A stretch of 64,000 nt of DNA from Nocardia vinacea (GTDB lineage: Bacteria > Actinomycetota > Actinomycetes > Mycobacteriales > Mycobacteriaceae), in contig NZ_CP109149.1 in assembly GCF_035920345.1 (NCBI RefSeq), positions 3,720,001 to 3,784,000 of the forward strand, given 5' to 3'. This document shows, piece by piece, positions 35,497 through 44,525 of this stretch (its first letter is position 1; every line of letters starts with the position of its first letter). The notes beneath the pieces are model-generated. The model saw only the letters and a list, made by a program, of their open reading frames with translations, did no database searches and was not told where the DNA came from. The position numbers and the translations under genes were made by a program.

Positions 35497-36510
35497 TCAC
35501 ACCGTGAGGACCATGCGGTAGCGGGCCCGTCCCTGTTCCATTGCGGCATATGCCTCGGCGGCCTGATCCAGGGGCCGTTCCTGGATTCGCGTGCGCACGC
35601 CGGATTGGACCGCGAATTGCATCGTTTCCTCGATATCGGGCGCAGTGCCGGAGGCGTGGCCGGTGATGCTCAGCCCGCGAGTGATCAGCTGCATCGGGCT
35701 GATCGGTAGTGGCTCGGCGGAGACACCAACGGCGATGAGCTCGCCGCGCGGTAGTAGCCCACCGACCGTTTCGGCCATGGCTGTAGCGCTGCCCACAGTT
35801 CCCAGAACAACCGACACACCGCCGAGCCCCCGCAGCGCTTCGCTGACGTCGCCGGCGGTCGAGTCGATGTAGTGGTGGGCGCCTAGCGCGCGGGCGTCCT
35901 CGGCTCTTCCCGCACCGCGGGCGATCGCAATCGTTTCGAAGCCCATAGCGTGGGCGAACTGCACGCCGAGGTGGCCCAATCCGCCGATACCCAGTATGGC
36001 GACGCGGTCGCCGGGTACCGCCTGGGTTTCGCGAAGCGCGTGGTAGGTGGTGACTCCGGCACAACCCATCGGCGCGGCCTCGGCCAGAGAAAGCGCATCA
36101 GGGATTCGGGCCAGCGCATTGGCCGGTACAGTCACCGACTCGGCATATCCGCCGGGGTACTGCCAGCTGGGGACCTGCATGTTCGCGCAGTGGATGAAGT
36201 CGCCTTTCCGGCATGGGACGCACTTGCCGCAGTGCCCACCGAACCAGCCCACAGCGACACGGTCTCCGACGACGTAATTGTCGACATCGGCGCCGAGCTC
36301 GGCGATCGTTCCGGCGATCTCGTGCCCCGGGGTCAGCGGCCACGACATGTTTGGGAACGCGCCGCTGATGAACGCACGGTCGGTGCCGCAGATCCCGCAC
36401 GCCGAGACTGCGAGGCGTACATGGTTGCGAGGCGGTGAGGTCGTTTCGACATCGACCAGTTTCAATGCCGCACCGGCGGACTGCACGTGAACAGCCTGAT
36501 GAGTAGACAT
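35497..36510 (-). CDS. Zinc-dependent alcohol dehydrogenase
   Basis: 337-residue medium-chain dehydrogenase. Catalytic zinc site CGICGTD and GHEIAG; structural zinc GHCGKCVPCRKGDFIHC; cofactor motif ILGIGGLGHLG at about 175. Typical for NAD(P)-dependent enzymes of the AdhP/CAD type. No operon partner; followed by a frameshifted LysR-type gene on the other strand, which could once have regulated it. Confidence 0.9.
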   Translation of the reverse strand: MSTHQAVHVQSAGAALKLVDVETTSPPRNHVRLAVSACGICGTDRAFISGAFPNMSWPLTPGHEIAGTIAELGADVDNYVVGDRVAVGWFGGHCGKCVPCRKGDFIHCANMQVPSWQYPGGYAESVTVPANALARIPDALSLAEAAPMGCAGVTTYHALRETQAVPGDRVAILGIGGLGHLGVQFAHAMGFETIAIARGAGRAEDARALGAHHYIDSTAGDVSEALRGLGGVSVVLGTVGSATAMAETVGGLLPRGELIAVGVSAEPLPISPMQLITRGLSITGHASGTAPDIEETMQFAVQSGVRTRIQERPLDQAAEAYAAMEQGRARYRMVLTV

Positions 36511-36839
36511 CGGTATCCTCGCATTTCCTGGGGAGCGGCGGCGTCTGGAACCTCACCACAACGGGACCGAGGCGGCGGCGCCGGCAATTCTCGAACGGTA
36601 TCGGGCACCAGATGAAAAATCGGTTTTCATGGTTTGTCTTTTGTTGCCGTCGGCAACCCCTGCCATCGACGCTGCTGTCGCGTTCAACGACGGTGCCAGC
36701 GGCACCCTGGTCACGTAGAGCTACCTTGCCGTGCCACTTTTGTATCGGCCGGCTGACAGATCGTCATCCACCCTGCGCGGCGTCGCACGCCCAGTGCAAT
36801 GGACACCGGCCCAAAACGATGCCGTGAGAATCATACGTT

Positions 36840-37267
36840 CGCCGAGGCGGTACCGAGGTGTAACGCGACGTGTCCTTGCCGGCCTCACCATGCACCCAGC
36901 GCACGGCCGACGGCTGCTCCGCATCGCGGCCTCGAGCGTGTTCGCCGAACATGCCGCGCCCGGCCTCATCGACCGGTTCGCGGCGCGGGCGAAGGGTCTG
37001 TAGGTCGAGCTGAGTGTGCGTCCCACCAGCCAGTTCCGCGGCTTGATCGGGACCTGCGCGGTGGATATCGCGCTGGGGCCTGGGCAGGACGACGCTGCCG
37101 CCCTCGGAGTGGTACGCGACCACCCTGCCACCCGACATCCGCCAGCCCGCGGTGTCGGAACTGCTGCGGTTCATCACCACCCCGCGCTGCATCCGGGCGA
37201 TGATCCGCGGGTCGGGGTCGGCGTCACTCGGTTCCGCCCGAAAGTGCATGTGACGCTGTGGAGTTGA
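36840..37267 (+). pseudogene. LysR-family regulator, degraded 3' part
   Basis: Frame pieces read RVLAGLTMHPAHGRRLLRIA, AASSVFAEHAAPGLIDRFAA RAKGL, then an in-frame TAG, VELSVRPTSQFRGLIGT AVDIALGPG, then in other frames EWYATTLPPDIRQPAVSELL RFITTPRCIRAMIRGSG and VTRFRPKVHVTLWS at the stop 37265-37267. This matches the effector-binding half of a LysR regulator. One stop and at least two frameshifts; the helix-turn-helix is not seen. Confidence 0.55.
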
Positions 37268-37349
37268 ACGCGGGCGCCGCGCGGAGTATCGGCGGGGCCG
37301 ACCAAAATATGTGCCGGGAGCTCGCGGCAGGATCCCAATCCGGAATGGC

Positions 37350-38081
37350 TCAGTGGGATGTCGTGGATCCCAACGGATGCAATGACCAAGGCACCGCCTC
37401 GACCGGGACGGTCGCAGCGGATCTGTCCATCCGGCTCGTCTTGGATCCGGTCGTGAATTCGGGATCGGTCCCGATGATGACGCGGCCTTCGCTATTGACC
37501 AGCACTACCCGCTGATCGAATGCCTGGAATCGCGGTAGCAAGGCCTGCTCGATCGCGGCGACCGGCACATCGGCACCGGCGATTCCGAGAAATGTTCCCG
37601 ACGTGATCGTGACCGGTGTCGAGAATGTGCAAACGTACTCGTCGGTGCACGCGTAATCGAGGTGTGGCCCTTGTACCCATCGCCGACCCTGGTCGCGCGG
37701 AACCGTGAACCAGTCCATTTTGGTGTAGTCGTAGAAGTATTCACTATCGGGATTCAATTCGAGGATCAGGCGCTGCCCGTCCGGAAGCCACCATTCCAGA
37801 TGTCGGGGGCGATCGGTGAGAACGCCGTCGGCCATCACGACACCTGCTCCGTTGAACAGTTTTCCGCGCCGCTCGAGCTCGCCGAGAATGGTCTCGCACA
37901 GCGGTGCCAGATCGGTCGACCGGGGAGCGAGCCGCGGCCTCTCGGGGAGCCCCTTCCAGAGGGCTGTCAGCGCGGTCCCGATGGTTGTCAGCGACAGGTA
38001 GATCTCGTCGGCCAGTTTTGTGACGGAATCAGCGAGCGACTCGATGGTCGCTGGGGCGGGAACGTTATCGGTATCCCTCAT
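37350..38081 (-). CDS. Cache-domain protein paired with GntR regulator
   Basis: 243 residues. Central PDC/Cache-like sensor fold (EYFYDYTKMDWFTVPRDQGR; YVCTFSTPVTITSGTFLGIA GADVP; VVLVNSEGRVIIGTDP). No transmembrane helix or output domain, so it appears to be a stand-alone soluble ligand-binding protein. It overlaps the GntR gene by 4 bp; in other actinobacteria such GntR/Cache pairs adjoin amine or amino-acid uptake genes. Confidence 0.75.
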   Translation of the reverse strand: MRDTDNVPAPATIESLADSVTKLADEIYLSLTTIGTALTALWKGLPERPRLAPRSTDLAPLCETILGELERRGKLFNGAGVVMADGVLTDRPRHLEWWLPDGQRLILELNPDSEYFYDYTKMDWFTVPRDQGRRWVQGPHLDYACTDEYVCTFSTPVTITSGTFLGIAGADVPVAAIEQALLPRFQAFDQRVVLVNSEGRVIIGTDPEFTTGSKTSRMDRSAATVPVEAVPWSLHPLGSTTSH

Positions 38082-38854
38082 CGATCACTGAGCTCCAAGC
38101 GTAAAGCGACGAGGCGGCGGATGCGTGACTCCGTCTGCGATTCTGCCAGTTCTCTCGCCCGGGCATCGTCTTCTCGTTCGATGGCGTCCACCAGGTCACG
38201 ATGGGCGGTCGCCTCGGCCGTCGGCTCCAGTTCCAGCCGCGGCAGCCAGAGCAGGGCAGAGAGCTCGGCCTGCAGACCGACCTCGGCGCGGGTAAGCCGG
38301 GTGGACTGCGCGCACACCGCCATCTCGATATGAAAGCGGCTGTCGGCCCGGCGTGCCGAGACGAGGTCAGCGCTCTCCTTCAGCCGGTCGGCCAGCGCCC
38401 GGAGCCGGGCTATATCGGCCTGCAACCCGCGGCGCGCGGCAAACACAGCGACCGCTCCGGTGACGGCGAAGTGCTCATCCCCCAGATCGCGCAGTTCCTG
38501 GATGCTCATCTGTTGCAGCCGCGCCAGCGAGGTGTTCTCGAAGACCTCCGCCGAAGCACTGATGAAGCTACCGCCCCCGCGCCCGCGCTTGGTGTGGACG
38601 ATGCCCTGCTGCCGAAGTACGACCAGCGCCTCTCGCAGAGTCATCGTCGACACACCCAACTGGTTGGCGAGATCGGTCTCGCTCGGCAACTGCTGGCCGT
38701 CGACCATCACACCGAGGCTGATCGCCGCAGACAGCCGCTGGACCACTGCCTCGGTTTTCGGACCGCCGCCCTCGAGCGGTGACAGCACGGCACCGAGCGC
38801 GGTCAATCCGACCCTCTTCTGCTGGGACAACACGACTCCTGGGGTGGCGTGCAC
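38078..38854 (-). CDS. GntR-family (FadR-type) regulator
   Basis: 258 residues. Winged helix-turn-helix at about 30-95 (LPSETDLANQLGVSTMTLRE, ALVVLRQQGIVHTKRGRGGG), then an all-helical FCD-type effector domain (DSRFHIEMAVCAQSTRL, with the His ligands of FCD). Coupled by 4-bp overlap to the Cache gene. Repeats upstream may be its operators. Confidence 0.88.
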   Translation of the reverse strand: MHATPGVVLSQQKRVGLTALGAVLSPLEGGGPKTEAVVQRLSAAISLGVMVDGQQLPSETDLANQLGVSTMTLREALVVLRQQGIVHTKRGRGGGSFISASAEVFENTSLARLQQMSIQELRDLGDEHFAVTGAVAVFAARRGLQADIARLRALADRLKESADLVSARRADSRFHIEMAVCAQSTRLTRAEVGLQAELSALLWLPRLELEPTAEATAHRDLVDAIEREDDARARELAESQTESRIRRLVALRLELSDR

Positions 38855-38880
38855 GTAACACGATTCTAGCCAACTAACAC

Positions 38881-39017
38881 TTGAAATATGAACTATGAAG
38901 TTAGAAGAGATCGGCTATCCGACCGGCGTTGCTCACCGGACTATCGGCCGACGAGGTGCGAGCGGGGTGGGACGGCGGGGCTCAACGCAATCTTCACTGG
39001 CGCTATTGAACTATGAA
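38881..39017. promoter_or_regulatory. Repeated operator-like motif TGAACTATGAA upstream of GntR gene
   Basis: TGAACTATGAA occurs at 38889-38899 and again at 39007-39017, with a related TTGAAATATGAA at 38881-38892, in an AT-rich gap between the GntR gene and the plus-strand ORF at 39098. The spacing of 118 bp brackets the divergent promoters, as for a GntR regulator acting on both units. Confidence 0.45.
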
Positions 39018-39097
39018 CTCTAATGTCTTATGTTAAATGCCGGGTGAATCGCCCCACCCCTCGACGCGCCGGCGTCACGATCGAAGTAGGAATCCCC

Positions 39098-39262
39098 ATG
39101 CCCGAGAATCCGACCTGGTCCAGGGAGCACCTCCGGTGGCGCACCCGTGGCCGTGCCGAGTTGCCAGCCGAGATGGTGGCGCACGGCCGGACGCGTCCGG
39201 TTGACAGCGGTCGCCGTATGCACGAGGTAAGCGTGCGGAGACGGGGTATCGAAGATGGATGA
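39098..39262 (+). CDS. Short ORF (54 aa), possibly truncated gene start
   Basis: MPENPTWSREHLRWRTRGRA begins 6 bp after AGGA and directly downstream of the GntR-type repeats, so it sits where the first regulated gene should be. The later part looks unstructured, suggesting that only the 5' end of the original gene remains. Confidence 0.3.
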   Translation: MPENPTWSREHLRWRTRGRAELPAEMVAHGRTRPVDSGRRMHEVSVRRRGIEDG

Positions 39263-39524
39263 GAATCTTCGTCGCACGGAGGTCGATGGATTCTGTGTGA
39301 CGTGGCGCTTGGTTCAGCATCATCTGATCGCAATTGTCGCCGTGGGCAAGGCATCCGACGCTTCGCAGATTGCATCCTTCTGCCCGAGCAACTATCCGGA
39401 TCTCGTGCGGGCGCGAGAACTCTTTCCGGAACTGGCGAGACTGTGGGATGCGGTCCGCCGCGAATTCTGGACGAATCTCATTCCGCCGTTGCCTCTGGCA
39501 GCCAGAAAGCGGGTATTGGCATAA
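39255..39524 (+). CDS. Hypothetical protein (89 aa)
   Basis: MDENLRRTEVDGFCVTWRLV ... PELARLWDAVRREFWTNLIP. Its ATG overlaps the stop of the upstream short ORF by 8 bp. Mixed helix/strand composition, no recognised family. Confidence 0.35.
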   Translation: MDENLRRTEVDGFCVTWRLVQHHLIAIVAVGKASDASQIASFCPSNYPDLVRARELFPELARLWDAVRREFWTNLIPPLPLAARKRVLA

Positions 39525-39857
39525 CGCCACCGCTCACCCGCTGCGGAATTGGCCATGCACCGCGTCCACCGCCAGTTCCCCACAGAGCGTTCGAGGCGCG
39601 GACGACGAGTGCGCGTTCGGCGCCGAGGGCTGAGCAGCGCATCGACGATACGACGCCGATCCGGCGCACCTGATGACTGAAACCGTGAGCTGACGATCGA
39701 GGTAGTTGGATAGTTCGAACTGCTGCCCGCCGCTATGCCGGACAGCAATCACATTCCGGGAGGAATTGGCTTCGATCCACCGACTACCCACCGGCCGTTC
39801 GCTGCCCGTCTATGATCACTGCGAACGCTCACGCACCAACGGGTATCGGAGCGAACA
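39525..39857. other. Intergenic stretch without a clear gene
   Basis: 333 bp. Several overlapping open frames but none with protein-like composition. It contains the promoter region of the hydrolase gene; AACGGGTATCGGAGCG precedes its ATG. Confidence 0.35.
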
Positions 39858-40805
39858 ATGAACGATACGGACAGTGAATCGTCGGCTGACGGCCGCGTCT
39901 CCCCCTCACGAAGATCCCGCAACGGACCAACAAAATCGGTCACAACCCGAGACGGCCGTCAGCTCAGTTATCTCGAAGTCGGAGATCCGCATGGTCCGCT
40001 CGTTATCCATAATCATGGTGGACCCAGTAGCAGGATCGAGGCACGCTTCTTCGCAGATTCCGCAACGAAGAAGCGGTTACGACTCGTATGTGTCGACCGT
40101 CCCGGAATAGGACAGTCCAGTCCGCAAAAAGCACGAACGTACGCCGGCTGGGCCGACGACATGACAGCGATCGCTGATGCGTTGGGATGCAACGAATTCG
40201 GCGTGACCGGCTGGTCGGAGGGTGGTCCATGGGCACTTGCGGCAGCTGCGTATATCGATCCGCTTCGACTGCGCCACGTCAGCAGCATCGCAGGTGGCAG
40301 CTACGGAGCATTCGGTGACAATTGGGCAGCAGAGTACCTCTCCAAAGTCGACGCGCTGGGGGGATCCCTCGCACTGCGCTGCACACCTGGCTTTCGCCTC
40401 ATGTACGCAATCCTCGGCATAACAGCAAAACGCTTCCGCAAGCCCTACCTCGAACAAGCCCGGAAAGCCGTCAACGACTACGACCGGCAGATCTTGCTTC
40501 AGCGGAACTTTGCAAGCGACTTCTCCGAAGCGAGCGCCGAATGCTTCGCACAAAGTTCCGACGGACTGGTCCGCGACAGTGAACTCCTATATCGGAATTG
40601 GGCTTTCGACGTGACAACAATCGAACGACGAGTCCACATGTGGCAAGGAACGGATGACCGACTGGTCCCGGATCCCATAAATAAAGCGGTGGCCGACCGA
40701 ATGCCTGGGTCGGTATGGCATCCAGTCGAGGGGGCCGGGCACTTTGTCGCTGTCGGATCGGCGGACGAATGGTTCGGAATCGCGGCCGAGGAACTGCGGG
40801 CGTAG
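39858..40805 (+). CDS. Alpha/beta hydrolase
   Basis: 315 residues. Nucleophile elbow GWSEGG near residue 120, oxyanion segment HNHGGPSSR near 52, acid in WQGTDDRLVP and catalytic His in GAGHFVAV near 294. The first 30 residues are polar and probably disordered. Lower GC than the neighbours. Substrate unknown; could be an esterase or epoxide/haloalkane-type hydrolase. Confidence 0.88.
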   Translation: MNDTDSESSADGRVSPSRRSRNGPTKSVTTRDGRQLSYLEVGDPHGPLVIHNHGGPSSRIEARFFADSATKKRLRLVCVDRPGIGQSSPQKARTYAGWADDMTAIADALGCNEFGVTGWSEGGPWALAAAAYIDPLRLRHVSSIAGGSYGAFGDNWAAEYLSKVDALGGSLALRCTPGFRLMYAILGITAKRFRKPYLEQARKAVNDYDRQILLQRNFASDFSEASAECFAQSSDGLVRDSELLYRNWAFDVTTIERRVHMWQGTDDRLVPDPINKAVADRMPGSVWHPVEGAGHFVAVGSADEWFGIAAEELRA

Positions 40806-40944
40806 TGCCTCGAGCCTGAACTGCGGAAACGCAGAGAATCGCTATTGCGATCGTCGTCATCGATGAATGGGAAAGCGAAGATCCTCAGCGAAGCTTCGCC
40901 AATGATGACCTGGGGCATCAGACGGTGGGGATCGTCAGCTGAGG

Positions 40945-40979
40945 TTGCGGTGGAGCCCTGAGGTGGGGCGCCACCGCAA
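40945..40979. terminator. Hairpin between convergent hydrolase and DUF5995 genes
   Basis: TTGCGGTGG and CCACCGCAA form a perfect 9-bp stem with a 17-nt loop between two convergent genes. No T tract. A second short hairpin, GCCGGTCTCGAACCGGC, lies at 41027-41043. Confidence 0.4.
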
Positions 40980-41063
40980 TCCGTTCTGCGGCTGGCTACT
41001 CGTCTGCGAAACATCAACCAAGCCAGCCGGTCTCGAACCGGCGGACAAGGAACAAGCCGAGGT

Positions 41064-41768
41064 TTACTTCGGCGGCGGGACTACGGGTGTGAGGAGCAGC
41101 CGTCCCGTGGCGCCGACGCCTTCTTCGAGTCCGCGCTCGGTCATACGGCGGAGCATGCTGTTGTTGCGTTGCATCCAGAGCGCCTGCGTCGTGGCCCAGG
41201 CGGCGTCCCTGGCGTGGGCGATGCTGAAGCTGCACAGGATGTGCTTCAGTGTCTCGGCGTCCTTGGTGGTCAGCTTGAGCAACTGGGGCTCGTATTCCGC
41301 GCGGACCTCGGCCTCTACCCTGGCCAGCAGCTCATTGACCTTCAGATAGTCGGCGTGCACCGGTTTGGTGTCGGGAGTGATGGACCGCTCCTTGCAGGTC
41401 ATCACAACTGCCATCGGCAAATCGTGGTTGATGTGGGCATTCATGCCCGCCAACGCGAACTGGAGTGGCCACACGGTGCGGTTGGGCCGGGAATCGAAGA
41501 CCGGCTGCCAGACCGGATTCGGCCACTTGCCGCCCTTGTCGGCGTCGACCGCGTCGAAATACAGCTGCGCGAACACCACATCGAGGCGTTCGACGAATTC
41601 GGAGTCGGCGAAGAATCCCTCGGTGATCTGTTGACCGACCAATTCGGTGACGCGCAAATACATGTTGTTGAAGCACGCGACGCCGTCGCGTGGATCGAGT
41701 TCGTCCTTGATGTCGTGCATTCGCCGGATGACCTCGGCGACGGGACCGGGAATTTGAACCGTTGTCAC
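41064..41768 (-). CDS. DUF5995-family protein
   Basis: 234 residues. GTG at 41768 is chosen because AGGAGG stands 5 bp upstream; longer starts lack a site. MTTVQIPGPVAEVIRRMHDI; VACFNNMYLRVTELVGQQI; FDSRPNRTVWPLQFALAGMN AHINHDLPMAV. The conserved AGMNAHINHDL with two His and an Asp is typical of DUF5995, a helical family of unknown function common in actinobacteria. Helical and probably cytoplasmic. Confidence 0.8.
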   Translation of the reverse strand: MTTVQIPGPVAEVIRRMHDIKDELDPRDGVACFNNMYLRVTELVGQQITEGFFADSEFVERLDVVFAQLYFDAVDADKGGKWPNPVWQPVFDSRPNRTVWPLQFALAGMNAHINHDLPMAVVMTCKERSITPDTKPVHADYLKVNELLARVEAEVRAEYEPQLLKLTTKDAETLKHILCSFSIAHARDAAWATTQALWMQRNNSMLRRMTERGLEEGVGATGRLLLTPVVPPPK

Positions 41769-42206
41769 GATCTCCTCCTCTACAGTCCTCGGCACGGCGG
41801 AGTTACTGCCGGCGCGGTTGATCGAGCCCTTCCGGTTACCAAGGTATCGCTGGGCGAACGACCATGAGCAGCAACGGATTACTTCGGACAAACATCATGG
41901 AATCACTACCCGACGCCGGCCGGACCCAGCCTTGTCGGCAGCCAGGCCACCAGTCAGCTCCTGCCCGTGGCTGCGTGCGCCGCTGATCTCGGAGAGCAGG
42001 AAAACCCCGAGCAGGCCCTTGGCCAGCACGATCGGTTGCGATGCTCGAAAAGGTAGTTTGCGCGAACCAGTCCATGGTTACTGCTAGGAGGATGCCGGTG
42101 CCGACGACGCCACCGGCTCACGATCAGGGCTGGAGACCAGCCTGCGGGAAATGCAGTCCGCCACTTACCTCGGCCTACTGCGACGACAGCGGAAGGAATC
42201 CGACAC
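41769..42206. other. Intergenic stretch between DUF5995 and HesB-like genes
   Basis: 438 bp shared by two divergent genes. No gene is supported. A GGAAGGA ribosome binding site at 42191-42197 serves the HesB-like gene. Confidence 0.4.
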
Positions 42207-42506
42207 ATGCTGATGCTCACCCCCAATGCCATCGAGGCAGTTCGCACCATCACCTCCGCGAACGGCACGCCGACGGATGCCGGGCTGCGGATCTCCACAA
42301 CGGATGGCGCCGAGACGATGTCGCTCGCCATCGCCGCGGGCCCGGCCGAGCAGGATCAGGTCCTGACCGCGGAGGGGTCGCGGATCTTCCTGGACGAGCA
42401 AGCCGCCGCCTTCCTGGACGACAAGATCCTCGACACCGAACTGGACCCGAACGGCCAGGGCACCTTCGTCCTGGCCCAGCAGGACCAAGGCACGACCGGC
42501 CTGTAG
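42207..42506 (+). CDS. HesB/IscA-like protein lacking the iron-sulfur cysteines
   Basis: 99 residues from ATG 42207 with GGAAGGA 8 bp upstream. The fold matches the HesB/IscA family (LTPNAIEAVRTITS; GLRISTT; SRIFLDEQAAAFLDDKILDT ELD). The three cysteines that hold the cluster in IscA are all absent, as in several mycobacterial homologues, so a direct scaffold role is doubtful. Confidence 0.82.
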   Translation: MLMLTPNAIEAVRTITSANGTPTDAGLRISTTDGAETMSLAIAAGPAEQDQVLTAEGSRIFLDEQAAAFLDDKILDTELDPNGQGTFVLAQQDQGTTGL

Positions 42507-42530
42507 TCCGGATCGGGGGATCAGAACCGG

Positions 42531-42779
42531 CTAATTCTGCGGCAAGCCCCAGCAGGGGTAATCACGGCCGGCATCAACGAGGCCGACGCTTTGCGGTGTG
42601 CGGCAGATGACGTGTGGTTTGTGGCGATAATCCACAACCAAATGCAGAGTCGCAGCCTTGTCACCGGTGAACGTCTGATGGCATTGGGAACAATGGCACA
42701 CATTGTGCGCGCTCAACGGCCACCAGCAGCGACATCCCCGGCATTTCACCGTCTCCGGCGATCTCGTATTCATGATCAC
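42531..42779 (-). CDS. Small zinc-ribbon protein of phage type (FDXHR-like)
   Basis: 82 residues, MIMNTRSPETVKCRGCRCWW PLSAHNVCHCSQCHQTFTGD. CxxC pairs (CRGC, CSQC) plus HxF region, and the end CRTPQSVGLVDAGRDYPCWG resembles the FDXHR zinc-binding proteins of actinophages and integrative elements. Suggests prophage or mobile-element debris here. The start could be the second Met. Confidence 0.5.
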   Translation of the reverse strand: MIMNTRSPETVKCRGCRCWWPLSAHNVCHCSQCHQTFTGDKAATLHLVVDYRHKPHVICRTPQSVGLVDAGRDYPCWGLPQN

Positions 42780-43032
42780 TCACCCACTTGCGCAACCCGG
42801 ATGCGGGCCGCCATCATCCTCGGCCGTACCCGCAGGATAGACCGTCGCAGCGCTCAGGCATCAATACGTGTCGGCGGCCGACCGGGATTTCGCGATGCGG
42901 TACTTCACGCCGGTCGGCTTCTCGGAGCCGCGGCCCAGAGCCGCTTCTGCAGCTCCTATGGCGTAGGACCGGTCCTCGATGTCACGAGATCGCCGCCTCC
43001 CGGTCATCGTCGCAATGCTGGTGTGGTGGCTC

Positions 43033-43063
43033 CAGGTCCCGGGACGGAAGTTCCCGGGACCTG
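43033..43063. terminator. Intrinsic terminator behind the SnoaL-like gene
   Basis: CAGGTCCCGGGA and TCCCGGGACCTG form a perfect 12-bp stem with loop CGGAAGT. It lies 22 bp downstream of the minus-strand SnoaL-like ORF end. Confidence 0.7.
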
Positions 43064-43085
43064 CTCGATGGTCAAAGATTGAGCG

Positions 43086-43427
43086 CTACTCCGGTTCTGA
43101 CGGTGAAGCTCGGCAGATCCTGGAGCGAGACGGTCGCCTCACCCGGTCCTGCAGATACCAGCGACCGGCCGCCTCATCGCCGTGCACGGTGATCTCCGGA
43201 TGATTTACCCGATGCTCGGTGAGGACGGCCGTGCCGAGGGCCGACCGCATGAACTCGACCAGATCGTCGCGATTGGCAAACCTGAGATTGCCGCCCTGGT
43301 GGCCGTCTTCGCCGTAGTCGCCGATGACGTCCTCGGTAAGAGTGTCGGCCAAGACGTCCCATGCCTTGGTGTCGATGGCATACAGATAGCGGTATTTGAC
43401 CTGTTCGATCGCCTCGATGTCGCCCAT
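43086..43427 (-). CDS. SnoaL-like (NTF2-fold) protein, C-terminus apparently altered
   Basis: 113 residues. The N-terminal 90 residues are a normal SnoaL_4 domain (IEAIEQVKYRYLYAIDTKAW; LTEHRVNHPEITVHGDEAAG RWYLQDR), but the last strands of the fold are missing and the tail RRPSRSRICRASPSEPE is not family-like. In the next frame the same DNA reads GEATVSLQDLPSFTVRTGVA LNL up to a stop at 43072, 9 bp before the terminator hairpin, which suggests a frameshift or a fusion with another gene's end. Confidence 0.65.
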   Translation of the reverse strand: MGDIEAIEQVKYRYLYAIDTKAWDVLADTLTEDVIGDYGEDGHQGGNLRFANRDDLVEFMRSALGTAVLTEHRVNHPEITVHGDEAAGRWYLQDRVRRPSRSRICRASPSEPE

Positions 43428-43622
43428 TGACCGATCCTCCTCAGCCCCGGTCCCAGCGGTCGTAGCCGCTGGCCGCTACCGCCTGGCTGAGCGCAGTCTC
43501 TTTTCCATGCCGGCAACGCTACGGCGGGTGCACGCAGCTCCGATCCCACGTTTCCGCTCGACGAGACGACTTGGGAGGCAAGGAATTAAGAGCGATGTCT
43601 GCAGGTGGGCTGAGGGGAGCTC

Positions 43623-44525
43623 TCAGATGAGGCTCTTGTTTTTGCGGATGCGCCGGCGCAGGTCTCGCATCAGCCCATAGGTGGGGGCGAAGCGCAGGAA
43701 GCGTGGGATGAAGCGGTTGACGAAGCCGACGAACAGGAAGAGGTGTTCGAAGCGGCGTTGATCGGCATCGGTCCATTCGACTTGGAGTTGTTCCTTGAAA
43801 TACGGCGCCAGAAATCCGATCGTCAAGAACTTCAACAGATTTCGGAACGGCAGCCGCAGATACCAGTGGATCATGCGGAGGTTGAGCAGATCATCCAGGT
43901 AGGCGCGGACCTTGTCGTCGAGGACGGCGTGGCTGCTCGCCTCGTTCCAGTAGCGGTCGAAGTCCTTGCGGGTGGCGGGCCACATATCTTTGGTGACCTG
44001 CACACCGGTCGCCAGGGTGGAAGCGGTCTGATAGAACTGCTCGGCCTGCTCATCGTTCATCTTGCCGTGCAACAACTGGTAGGTGTCTTCGAAGCCGATG
44101 AAAAGGCAAGCGGCGACCCACTTTTGGAGATCACGGTTGAAGGCGTTGTACTTGACCGGACTATCGGGCCCCGACCGCACTTGACGGTGCGCGACGTTGA
44201 TCGCCTCCCGATAGGCATCGATCTCATCCTGGGTGCCCAGGATCGCCACCGCCAGATACTGCGTGGTGGTCCTGGCCCGCTTCCACGGGTGCACCATCAG
44301 CGCGCCGGACTCCACTCGGCTCTCCGAAACGCCATAGCCGACACCGGGTCGCGCCATCTGCATCACCACATTGGCGGCGGCACCCGCGAAATTCCAGAAA
44401 TCCAGTGCGTCAGCGAGTTTCAGCGGCCGCTTGGTCTGCGAGCGATGGATGGCCGGAATATGGATCCGGGTTTCCTCGGTGGTCAGTGGCACCGGCATGG
44501 GCAGCGGTTGAGCGGTGGCGGTCAT
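43623..44525 (-). CDS. Oxygenase MpaB-family protein (DUF2236)
   Basis: 300-residue helical protein of the MpaB/latex-clearing-protein superfamily: MQMARPGVGYGVSESRVESG ALMVHPWKRARTTTQYLAVA, with the HPWKRARTT motif and conserved Arg/His of the haem-b pocket. Many are haem-dependent oxygenases or of unknown role. Single gene; a promoter palindrome stands 142 bp upstream. Confidence 0.88.
   Translation of the reverse strand: MTATAQPLPMPVPLTTEETRIHIPAIHRSQTKRPLKLADALDFWNFAGAAANVVMQMARPGVGYGVSESRVESGALMVHPWKRARTTTQYLAVAILGTQDEIDAYREAINVAHRQVRSGPDSPVKYNAFNRDLQKWVAACLFIGFEDTYQLLHGKMNDEQAEQFYQTASTLATGVQVTKDMWPATRKDFDRYWNEASSHAVLDDKVRAYLDDLLNLRMIHWYLRLPFRNLLKFLTIGFLAPYFKEQLQVEWTDADQRRFEHLFLFVGFVNRFIPRFLRFAPTYGLMRDLRRRIRKNKSLI

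Noticed and set aside
41020..41045. T-arm-like hairpin GCCGGTTCGAGACCGGC on the minus strand
   Set aside because: The stem is perfect but no other tRNA arms are present; more likely a simple hairpin behind the DUF5995 gene.
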